Source of the DNA: Calophaca sinica
Taxonomy: Eukaryota > Streptophyta > Magnoliopsida > Fabales > Fabaceae
DNA length: 64,000 bases
Direction: 5' to 3'
Assembly: GCA_037113605.1 (NCBI GenBank)
Contig: CM073735.1
Location: 10,718,001 to 10,782,000, forward strand
Shown here: one piece after another, positions 46,175-56,800 of the stretch
Numbering within the stretch: the stretch's first letter is position 1
How the letters are laid out: every line of letters starts with the position of its first letter
Translations under genes and position numbers: made by a program
The notes under the pieces: generated by a model
Told to the model about the DNA's origin: nothing
The model's input: the letters and a program-made list of their open reading frames with translations, nothing else
Database searches by the model: none

Positions 46175-49100
46175 TCAAAGACCTGCAAATTCTTCAAGTG
46201 CATTATTTTCTCTGCGATATGAAACATGATAATCTATGTACTCCGCATACTTGAATGGCCGGTAACGGAGAGGGTGCTTTTTCTCATCCACCAACTCAGG
46301 GGGCACCTTAACGACCATATCCTCCTTTGGCACTGCAAAAAGCACAAATGCGTACCTATCTTTATCTCCACTCATCACCACTCTGTGTTTCGCTGCTTTA
46401 AGTCTCCCATTGCTCCATGCCTATTGTTTTTATCATCATAATTAATTATGACTATTCGATAGAATTTAGATTCAATACATTATTAAGTAGCTAGCCACTA
46501 ACTAACTATATAGTATGAGGAAGATGAACCAAAAAGCTATATTGTATTTATAATTAATTGATAAATGATACCAACATGCTTTCTAACGTATCGTGAATGC
46601 ATGCAGTTAAAAGATCCAGAAGTTGACGTTGTCACGCAATTCTAACCGTTCGATCTCGATCAAACGATTCAGGTTTCAGCTTTTGTAAGTCAGCTTAGAA
46701 AATCGATCTCAAAACAGGAACCGTCCGATCTTAATCAAACATATGTGATTGTGTGTCAACTGTGTTATTTCTCAAATGCACCAAATGTGTTTCCTGTTCT
46801 AACACTTTATTTCCAACAAACATTCTCCTATTAATTGAAATTCATGTGGGTCCTATAAAATTTAAGTGGGCCCCGTATAATTAAGTGAGATCAATTCCCA
46901 AAATAGTGGGTTTACTTGAATTTCAACTAATAAAAAAATGTGTTCAATTCAAAAGAGAATATTAGAAATTATGAGCTTGTTTGATACACTTTTTAAAAAC
47001 AGAAAATTGTTTTTAAATAGTGAGGTTTACTTGAATTTCAACTAATAAAAAAGGGTGTTCAATTCAAAAGAGAATATTAGAAATTATGAGCTTGTTTGAT
47101 ACACTTTTTAAAAACAGAAAATTGTTTTTAAAAAGTACAATCAAAGAGGCTCTATATATTAGCACTATTCTAATTATTATATTACCTTCAATATGTCAGC
47201 AGCAATGACCACATAGCCATTTGCGGGAATCTTTACATTAATCCATTCGCCGGTGTTGTTTAACACCTGCAGACCGTGGACTCCATTTTGGCATATCATA
47301 GTAATGGAGCCTTTGTCGGTATGAGGTACCATGGCAATCTCCGAATCTTTGTCTTCAGGAACTTCGTACCTAGTTATTCGTGAATCGCAAGTGCTCTTCA
47401 TGTCTACAAGATCCGAGATGTAATGCTGTGGAAGACCATAACCCTCCAGAATCATCTTCAGGATAAGGAAGCACATATCCAGCATTATTGAGCTCATGGA
47501 GTTTAGTGTCTCACTGCATATATATCATCGATCATGCCCCATTCCATTCGCAAAGAAAAGAAATTAATTAATTTGAATGAAAAATACGTGCGTGTGAAAT
47601 TAGTAGTAGTTATTTTATCCATCATACAGAGTTATTGATTTTCATTCACATTCTATATATCAAGTTATCAACTGATTTAAAAAAGACTAGAGTAAACATG
47701 ATTCAGTATAAATCAAAAGTTAATAGATGCCTTGAATCAAATCAACCAAGAGAAAATACTAATATCAAAGATTGAACCTTTCCTCTATAAAAAATTACAA
47801 ATATCTAATAACTTATTTTTTAGGGGAATAACTAAAAACACCACATTTATACTAGCGTGCACCTATCTTTTCAAAAGCTTATTTTCAGACAACATAATCT
47901 GTTCGGAAATAAACTTTTAGAAGCAAAATAATATACATTCAGAAATAAACTTCGAGAGAGTGGGTGCATGTCATCAAAATTGGGAGTGTCTTTAGTTGTT
48001 CTTTAATTTTTTTCAATGAGAAGGAGCCCGATTAAAGGCCACTGAGCAACGCCCACAAAATCATGTCAGAGAAGCGAAAGATGTCAGGAGGGGTATGGGG
48101 CATCTAATAACATAATTTTTTTGTGACAAAAAAAAATAACATAATTTTTATACTATATATCAATTCACTAGCTTTTATTGTCAAAAAAAAAAATCAGTTC
48201 ACTGGTTTTGATCCGTCAAAAAAAAAATTCAATTGCTTTGATATTGCCTATTTTGAATTTAATTCCAACAAACCATTGAAAAAAAAAAGAATAATTAAGC
48301 ATAAAGGCTAGTTTGTTATAGCTAGCCATGTAATAAATGTTTCCCCAAAAAAAAAACCATCATTTAATAAATGTTTAGTAGGCCAACAATGAGTAAACAT
48401 CATCTTTATTTCTCAAAAGAAATAGAAGACTCTATTAGAAGAGGGATAAACACATAAGTTTTAAATGATTTAAAGTTTGATACATCAAATCTCTCCTTTG
48501 TGTCTATCTCTCTCCTAAATGGACCAAGAATTTTTTTCTTCCGATGAACTTGTCTCACTATATAACGTGAGATTTAATAAAATGATAAATAAAATAAATA
48601 TACTATGGAAAAAAAATCTTGCTAATGAGTGCCCGTATGACATTTGTTAAGGAATCAAAAAATGGAAATTTTATATTGAAAACAATAACTTTTAAACTTT
48701 CAAGGAATTGAATTCTTCACTTTCAACATAATATTTCTATATTTGATTCCTTAAAAAGTGCCCTTAAAACACTTGTTAGCATTTGCCTAAAAAAAATAAG
48801 GGGTTACTCCAGTAATGAGGCTTGATATTATGATGAAACTTATGTAGAGGAGATGATATTTATGCAGGCTAGTAGTAATAAAAAAAAATGTACTACCAAA
48901 AAGATGGATTTCCTTGAGGCCACATGAGGTTAGTGAAGTCCTGAGCCGTAGCTGGCAGATTAGCATCATCAATTCCAAAGCTTTCACAAAGGGGAATGAC
49001 ATGAATCTTTTTCTGGTAGCCCCTATAAGCATTTGGGCTAACGTGCTTCCTCTTGATCTCTTCAGGCAGATCAAACAATGTTTTCATGCCCGTGAACATT

Positions 49101-49285
49101 TCTTCACGCAAACCACTTGTTATCTCATCACACATTAAGAGGAAGCAACCATGACTCTCACATGCTTCTATCACTTTCTTGCTCATTGCTTTCCACCCTT
49201 CACTCCCTTCTTCTAATGTCAGTCCACTACTCTTGCGAAAATCCAGACATGGGATAATCATCTCACTCTCATTCTCACTACCCAT
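46175..49285 (-). CDS. 2-oxoglutarate/Fe(II)-dependent dioxygenase, AOP-like
   Basis: Three exons: 49285-48897, 47513-47186, 46420-46175; 963 nt, 320 residues, the usual length for AOP/DOXC-type enzymes. It should oxidise a small specialised metabolite with O2 and 2-oxoglutarate in the cytosol; the substrate is unknown. An N-terminal DIOX_N domain is in exon 1 (IPCLDFRKS, ESHGCFLL, LFDLPEEIKRKH); the jelly-roll 2OG-Fe(II) domain in exons 2-3 has the iron ligands H194, D196 (PHTDKGS) and H251 (KHRVV). The 2-oxoglutarate-binding RxS motif reads R261-Y-A263, so the Ser is replaced by Ala. Start chosen at 49285 because the upstream frame has no family similarity. The proteins most like it in memory are AOP1-type. 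Splice joins rebuild the NPSFCETLN block exactly. Confidence 0.9.
46905..47134. repeat. 115-bp tandem duplication in dioxygenase intron 2
   Basis: Two copies with a 115-bp period (TTTACTTGAATTTCAACTAA at 46911 and 47026), nearly identical through TTGATACACTTTTTAAAAAC. The duplicated unit includes MITE-like sequence related to 51281-51456. Confidence 0.92.
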
Positions 49286-49338
49286 TTCCCTTCCTCTTTC
49301 TTTTACACTGTTTCTGTGGATTGTTCTCACGCAAGGTT

Positions 49339-49353
49339 CTTCTATATATATAT
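49339..49353 (-). promoter_or_regulatory. possible TATA box of dioxygenase gene
   Basis: A TATATATATATA run about 55-70 bp upstream of the start codon; position fits a TATA box with a short leader, but the run is low in complexity. Confidence 0.35.
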
Positions 49354-49369
49354 ATTGTGAGTTGGTCAA

Positions 49370-50684
49370 TGGTCTTTTTTCTTTTTTCTTTTACCAAGTT
49401 GGTCAATGGTCATATATATAATTACCTAGTTGTGACGAGAAGGGAAAATTAATACATAAATAAATTAATTAAAAGATTCAGATAGAAGGCAGGCTATATA
49501 GCCTATCTATACATATAAAAATGAACATAGATATTAAGGTAAGACTTAATTTCAGTTGACTAATTGCCACATCCTATGGTAGGTTGAATTTATTTATAAA
49601 GATAAAGATAAAACTATTAATAATAAAACTAAATAGAAAACAAATAAACTTAAGAATATATAATATACGGAAAAATATTGTTTCCATTTGAAATATTATA
49701 CATTGAACTCAATTATCTTTGGAGAATCATTGCTATAATTGTTAGTGATATACATTGAATTCAATTAGCAAATATTTTTTTACAAAAAAAAAATTAGCAA
49801 ATATATTTAGTTGTTACTGTCTCGTCATATATATAAAAATTGTTAAATAAAAGAGTTTAATAACTATGCACTAACACTATTAAAAACTTCTACATAGTCG
49901 GTCATTCAATCATGTCTCATTACGATTTTTGTTATACCCATTTGTATTTAATTATAAGCAAAAAAGTGTCAAAGTTTGGTAGACTCGAATATAAGATAAT
50001 TTCAATTAACCTATTAATATTTAATATCATTTTTCCAAAAATAACCCTAAGTTAATTCAAATTTTGTTTTCCAAAAAAAGTTATGAGGACCATTATGATT
50101 AAAGGTAGTTTAGTAAACGTAGTTCATATTTTATATAAAATCAAGAAAATTAAATACACTTAGCTATCATCTTTAATCAGCATAAAATTAGGTATTTTTG
50201 CTAATAAACGAGTCTGAAATGAGTATTACTTACTAAAACATCTCCACGAATATCTACATGACTAGATTTAATTTCATAGTCATTAACTCCACACACACAT
50301 AGGCGGACCTCTGTGTTAACCAGGGGTGTGCACTTGCAACGCTTGAAAAATTAAAAATCCTACTTATTATCTATAAAATTCATATTTTGACTCCTCTCAG
50401 TATAATAATTTGCACCATGTGCACCCCTAAAAAATTAAAAAGACTATTTAATGCCTATAAAATTTATATTTTGATATCTCTCAGTATAATAATTTGTACC
50501 CAATACCAAAGGCGGAGGGAGGGGAAGGCCTAGTGGTGCCATGGTCTCCCCTGATTATTTGACTTTACTTATTATCCACTTATAAAATCACTTATTGGCC
50601 CCCAGTAAGTTCCATAAATGAGCCTATGTGAACATCATTTACTCGCTCCCAGTTATTTAATTGACAATTGTTTAAAAAAAAGTA
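49370..50684. other. AT-rich intergenic with repeat scraps
   Basis: No gene. 50300-50560 contains two similar blocks (TATAAAATTCATATTTTGA and TATAAAATTTATATTTTGA, each followed by CTCTCAGTATAATAATTTG) and GGCGGA motifs as in hAT termini. Confidence 0.5.
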
Positions 50685-50964
50685 CTACCTCCGTCCCAAA
50701 TTATAAGCACATTTTGACCAAAACACGAAGATTAAGAAAACCATTTAACCAATTTAATTTGTCTAGAAAGTGTGCTAGTTTTCCATACTACCCTTCAATT
50801 AATGAGATAAAATCTTTAATACTCCACTTTGGCTTCTCATCTTTCCAAGACTATCTAAGGGTATTTTTATGAAGAATTAATTAATGCATCTTGTAAATTG
50901 TAAAGGGACTTATAATTTGGGACATTTTTTTTTTGCAAAGAGGGCTTATAATTTGGGACGGGGG
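50685..50964. mobile_element. Stowaway MITE (280 bp)
   Basis: Starts CTACCTCCGTCCCAAATTAT and ends ATAATTTGGGACGGGGG, the classical Stowaway/mariner-type ends, flanked by the TA target duplication (50683-50684 and 50965-50966). Confidence 0.92.
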
Positions 50965-51091
50965 TAATATAAAAGATAAACTCACGTTGGGCAATATGTG
51001 ACGTGTCTTTTTAATATGTTTTTTTTATGTCTTTTACAGTAGTTTTTTTGTTCATTGCCCTTTTTTTTTATCTTTTTTATGCTTTCCTGAC

Positions 51092-51759
51092 CTGGGACGG
51101 ATGCACTTGTTGTAAATTGGGAGCGCCTGACCCCATTGACTTATTTATTTTTTTTACTAATTACTAAGTAATTTTATTTTTGCCCTCACTTAAAATTAAG
51201 GATTGACCCCACTAAAGAGAAAAAATAGAAAATGAGCTACTCTTTTGATATGATTGAGAGATGAATTGTTAAAGAAGAGTGCTACCAACACACTGTTTAA
51301 CACTCTCTTCCCAATACACTTCCTCTTGTTGGTTGAAATTTAAATGGGTCACACTAAATTATGTTGGACCCATGTAAAATTGGTGGGACCCATGTGAATT
51401 TCAATCAATAGATGAGAGTGTGTTGGAAATAGAGTGTTAGAGAGTATGTTGCAAACATTTCTCATTGTTAAATGATTGTTTGATCACATACATAGAGAAA
51501 TATTTTTAGTAGTGTTGAAAATGAAAAAAAATCATACAATTTTAAAATATGAAAGCACGTAGAGAGCAATTATAATTCGTAGATGTTGAAGCGTCTTCAA
51601 ATTTTTTGGATATATAATGCTATAGTTTTGTTAATATCCAATTTTTTGGTCAATGACAATGATGTCATTATTTTATCACTTATACATCGATATATTTTTT
51701 ATATAAATATATATAGATGATATTGTCCCCACTAGTTGAAATTCATGGATCCGTCCCTG
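51092..51759. mobile_element. hAT-like element containing a nested MITE
   Basis: Ends CTGGGACGGAT at the left and ATCCGTCCCTG at the right, inverted repeats of 11 bp with one mismatch, similar to the CAGGGACGGA ends of small hAT elements. No 8-bp duplication could be confirmed. Contains the palindromic MITE at 51281-51456. Confidence 0.45.
51281..51456. mobile_element. palindromic MITE (176 bp)
   Basis: GCTACCAACACACTGTTTAA at the left mirrors GTTTGCAACATACTCTCTAA read from the right; inner arms ATGGGTCACACTAAATT and AATTTAGTGTGACCCAT-like complements. Related half copies lie at 9530-9600 and 46790-46970. Confidence 0.75.
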
Positions 51760-52059
51760 CTGAGACAGGTCAACCTTCATAGAGGATAAATGTTGCATGA
51801 AACAAAACTCAAAATATATTTGCCATTACTGATTATATTGAAAATAAGATCAATAAATGGCAGGTCAAAACATCTATAGCGGGTAATTATTTATTAATAA
51901 TGTATAACAATTAAATTCCAATCGACTATTAATTAGTTTAGCTATTCCTAGTTGTCATCTTGCTCAAGCTTTGTGTGTAAAAAAAATCTTGCTATAATCG
52001 CGCTACTTAAATAAGGCTCGGACATCAGATTTTTGTTGATATTGATATCGATTATGACC

Positions 52060-52131
52060 AAACTTTTTTAATTTCGTCAACTCCACTTTTAAATGGTCCC
52101 CCTGAGGAAATTTTTCTGGCTCCGCCCCTGC
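52060..52131. repeat. hAT-type terminus
   Basis: The sequence ends TTTTTCTGGCTCCGCCCCTG; its complement CAGGGGCGGAGCCAG is a common plant hAT end. The partner end was not located with certainty. Confidence 0.45.
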
Positions 52132-52280
52132 CCAGTACCTTCATCTAGTCACATTTTTTATCTCATTCAGTCAGATCCAGTCATCTCCTGTCTCACATCT
52201 CGACCCACTCTCCCTCCAGTTCAGTTGGTGAGTGTCATTTTTTGTATATGTTTCCCACTTTCACATGTAACTAAATATTA

Positions 52281-52568
52281 CTCCATCTGTCCCTTAATAT
52301 AGGACCCTTTTGTAAAATTTTCTTGTCACATAATATAGGACCTTTTTCAAAGAACAAGGTGCATTAATTATTATTTTTTTACAAAATTGATCCCTATATC
52401 AAAGTGCATTAATTCTCTCTCTCTCTTAATAATCTTGAAAAATGAGAATGGTAACTTGAAAAAAATAACACACATTTTGTATAAATTTATTATTAATAAC
52501 TAACAAAACTCACTTTTTTAAAGGGCGTGAAATGGTTAAAAAGATCCTATATTAATAGACGAAATGAG
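52281..52568. mobile_element. Stowaway-like MITE (288 bp)
   Basis: Ends CTCCATCTGTCCCTTAATAT and ATATTAATAGACGAAATGAG, inverted, with TA on both sides (52279-52280, 52569-52570). The interior contains CT repeats and AT-rich sequence. Confidence 0.8.
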
Positions 52569-53827
52569 TATGTATTAAGACTATTTGTTTTGGTGATAAT
52601 GTTAATTATGAATCTAACATTAAATCCGTCAAAAAAAAATGAATCTAACACTCGAAGTGCAAAAATAACATTAAAAATGTTGATTGCAAATCATTATTTT
52701 AAACAAGGTAAGTTTAAATACAATAAAATGACGTTATACATTGTTAATATTAATTATTGTGTGAAATTAAAGAATATATTAATGTTAGATTTTTTTTTTC
52801 TTTCCAAAATGTAAAAATGATACGCACATGATCTGAGCATTTTTTATTACTTTTAAAAATACTTAATTTAAATGATAAAAGATAATTTATAAAAAAATAA
52901 GTGAAATTGGATTAAAATTATTAGTAAAATTAAAAAATATGAAGCTAAAACCAATAGTTTTAAAACTTCAATTGTTTTAAAAATTTAAAATAATCAATTA
53001 TTTTTTATTGTTTACATAAATAATTTTATTTATTACGGAGCTTTACAATTATAAAATTGTTAAGTTATTTTATTACTTTTTTGACTAAAAATTGTTTTAT
53101 TACTTGAAATTTTTAATATTTAATTACTCAAGGTACCATACCTTTTCGTTTCGAGGAATATTTCTTCATTTTTCTTATTAAAACGATTTTTTCACTCTAA
53201 AATCTAAAAAGAAAATTCTAATGACGAAACTACTTGATTTTTCTCGAAGTCTCGGGTTTGAATTTTATTTATAAAAAATAATAATAATAAACAATGAAAA
53301 AACTTTGGCTCTTCAAGATCCCCAACAAAATTTAACCTCTTTCAAATAGCACTTCCAAAAATTGCAGTAATCGAAAGGAGGGGGGGGGGAGGGAAGCAAC
53401 GTGCAAATCGTTACGCATCTTAAAATCCTCTCACTTACAAATTAGAGTTCTTTGACATTTTAGCCTCCTTAGGCTATTCATAAGCAGACAACTGAATAGT
53501 CCTGTTAAGACTATAGGGAACCGCAGGTTCAACAAACCAAACTTTCAACATATTACAATACTCAAACCAAACATATCTAACGCAATTGTACAGCTAAAAA
53601 GATAGCTCGTGCCTCGAAAAAATAGAGCATAAATATCAAAGCAAATGATTAATTAAAAGCAAGATGTGACAGCAAAGAAGACTATTACATTGCATTGCAT
53701 AGGTTAGTAGCTAAAGACAAACTACATAAGTGGGTCGATTAAGAAGTCAAAAAAAGAAGGAAATACACTACAAACATGTGATCAAACACTGATCAAAACC
53801 TAATTGTATTGCCAGCAGCATTGACAA
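52569..53827. other. AT-rich intergenic and 3' flank of LEUNIG
   Basis: No gene seen up to the LEUNIG stop codon. A G9 run lies at about 53380. The last few hundred bases probably hold the LEUNIG 3' untranslated region. Confidence 0.5.
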
Positions 53828-56800
53828 TCACTTCCACAGCTTGATAAACTTGTCATGACTGGCAGAAGCAACCAAACCATTTACAGTTGAAACAGCCAAG
53901 GAAGTAATTAAACCATCATGAGCAGACAAAGTCATTGTCTTGTTCTCGGCCATGTTCCACAGCTCCAATGACTACACAACATGTGACAAGAAGAGTAAGA
54001 CTTCATATTTACATAACCCTTTGTTTCAAAATCGAGTAAACCATCAATTTCGTCCCTAAACCTACAACCTCTCTCCTACTTTGTCCTTCAAGTAAATAAA
54101 AATAATAAATAATCCTTAATGCTTTGTCACATACGTTCTATTAGTCCCTGCTATTATATATTGACAAAACGTAAGAGACTTGTGTTAGGAACCCGAATAT
54201 TGAAACCAGAAAATTGAAGGGAAAAGCAAAAAAAAAAAAAAAATGAGAGAAAAGAGGAAGAATTGTATTCAAACTAGGAAAATAATCTCCCCAAGGGTTT
54301 TCCCTTCACACCAAAGAGTCACTGCTCTAGGTTTACAATTGATTAACAATCTGAATAATCTCCCTCTAAGCCTCTAACCCCTATTTATACAAATAAACCC
54401 CCTAACTAATAGATAACAACCCAATAATGAACAACTAACCTAACTAACAAATAATAACAACTGACTCTCTTATCTCTAACAAACTATTAACCCTTATCAT
54501 AACAAACTCCTAATCTCTTATCCTAACAATACACCCCACCCCAAAACAACATTGTCCTCAAGGTTGGAAATAAAAAAAGGGGAGGAAAAAAAAAACTGTT
54601 GAAACATAATGCAGACTGCTGAGGGGGGGGGGGGGAATGAGGCCGATTGCCCAAAAACTAAAAAATTGAGCTTGATTGCCCAAAAACTGAAAAAATAAAC
54701 TCGGGCCCCTCACTCCAAAAGCTGCCAGAAAAACTAGAAAAAATTGCGCTTGGCCCATTAACTCCAACCAGTGCCTCCATTTGCAGTAGATAGCCCAAAC
54801 TTGGAGACAGAAAAAACTGGGCAAAATGCAGGAGAGCCCAAACCCAGAGATAGAAAGAATTGGGCAAATTGGGCTCGACCCACTAGGTTAAAATCTTGAC
54901 CCGCAACATCTACGACCCGCTTTGCTTCTCCATCTTGCTCCTTCGATAGAATTGGCTCCTCGCACATACATGTCCAACGCGATTCACCCCACGGCGAACC
55001 AGTGTCGATGCATGTTGCACATAGACCGGCGGTTAGCGGCTTCGGGTGTACAAGCATCGTCGTTCGTGGTGGCGGTTCTGGTCGTGGCGTCATCGGGCCA
55101 GGTACCTGTGGCGGATCCGAATGCCCTAACTGCAGCAGCTTGACCCACGACCCATCGCCGTTTATTGAAGCGCCCAGATCTAGCAGTTTTGGTGGCAGTA
55201 CTGGGCCGAGAACGATCGCCACGCATGCGCCAGGGTCCGATGGTTCCGGTGGAGGTAGTGGCTTGTCCGCTCTATGCGACGATTTGGGTGCATGTCCTTG
55301 GTCGAATAGGTGTGAAACCCAAATGACAGAGGCTTGCATTCCCTTTGTCCTCGCGATGCCCATAAGGAGAGTTATTTCCCCTGTTTTTGTTGTTCACGTG
55401 TCGCCTTTGACGGATTCAACTGTTGAGAACTTTTTTGTGATGCACTCATCTTCCTTGCACCAGATTGGGAGTCGTCGTTACAACCCTCAGCTCCATGGCC
55501 ACTTGGGGTTTCTTCTTTCCGCCTCAACTCACCAAGAGGTTGCATGTTGGTCCCATTTTCCTCAACCACATTGTCACCCTTGTTATCCCCAAATCTTCTT
55601 GGTAATTCCACCCTCTTTAACCAAGAACGGGGTAATTCCTCTTCCTTTGTTTCGTACCCCTGGAATTCGTCTTCTGTTGTTGGTGTTTTCTTGTTCACTG
55701 ACGATTCTTCCTCCTCCTCTCCATTTGATCCCGCCTTCGAATGACTAGAATTCTCTCTTCCGTAGTCCGAAGCCTTCTCTGTCAAACACTCCATGATCAG
55801 TCCCCGGAGTTGCGTCATATCAGGTAGGTTTTCCTTGATGTAAGCCACATCTTTCTGTAATTCGGCCAATTTCGCCCCCTGTTCGACGATTGTTCTCTCC
55901 ACGGCTGCCATTCGATGTTCCATTGTGACCAAGATCCAACAGGTCGGACCAATTTGTTAGGAACCCGAATATTGAAACCAGAAAATTGAAGGGAAAAGCA
56001 AAAAAATGAGAGAAAAGAGAACGAATTTTATTCAAACTAAGAGAATAATCTCCCCAAGGGTTCTCCCTTCACACCAAAGAGCCATTGCTCTAGGTTTACA
56101 ATTGATTAACAATCTGAATGATCTCTCTCTAAGCCTCTAACCCCTATTTTATACAAATAAACCCCCTAACTAATAGGTAACAACCCAATAATGAACAACT
56201 AACCTGACTAATAGATAATAACAACTGATTCCCTTATCTCTAACAAACTATTAACCATTATCCTAACAAACTCCTATCTCTTATCCTAACAACTTACGAG
56301 ACGGATGAGGGCAATACACGTTAGGGACTCATGGAACATATATGAAAAACATTAGAAGAGACTGATTATTATTTTTATTTACTTGAGGGATAAAATAGGA
56401 AAGAGGGAGTAAATTCAGGGACGAAATTGGTGGTTTATAGTCTCAAAACCCCTCTTTTATGTTTCTTATTTGCATATTAAAGGGGGACAAAAGTGACAAA
56501 CAGAACCGAATTCATCAATATCAAAAAGAAAAATAAAATAACAAAAATAAAAATAAAATAAAATAATGTAGACTTGCCTGGTAACAGCCAATGACCAGCA
56601 ATGAAGGATATGTTGGGTGGAAAACACACGAGTGAAACTTACTGCCATTACAGCTAAGCTCATGAACACAATCCTCTTCACTTCCTGTTCCAAGATTCCA
56701 TATCCTGACAGAGTCCTCACTCACAGATGCCAGCAATTCCCCAGATGGATCCCAACACACAGAATCGATTGTCTTTGTGTGACCCTAAAATCAAGTACAA

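Larger units (their letters stand above)
54023..56449. mobile_element. fold-back MITE split by an LTR element in LEUNIG intron
   Basis: Left half 54023-54182 and right half 56292-56449 are inverted repeats: ACCATCAATTTCGTCCCT (left) pairs with AGGGACGAAATTGGTGGT (right), and ACTTG/GAGGGATAAAAT-type inner arms follow with AAATAAAAATAATAA. Together about 315 bp once the LTR element is removed. Confidence 0.8.

Noticed and set aside
55002..55748. 248-aa open frame on the plus strand
   Set aside because: Runs opposite to the gag-like frame of the short LTR element and shows no domain; the GC-rich base content explains the long frame.
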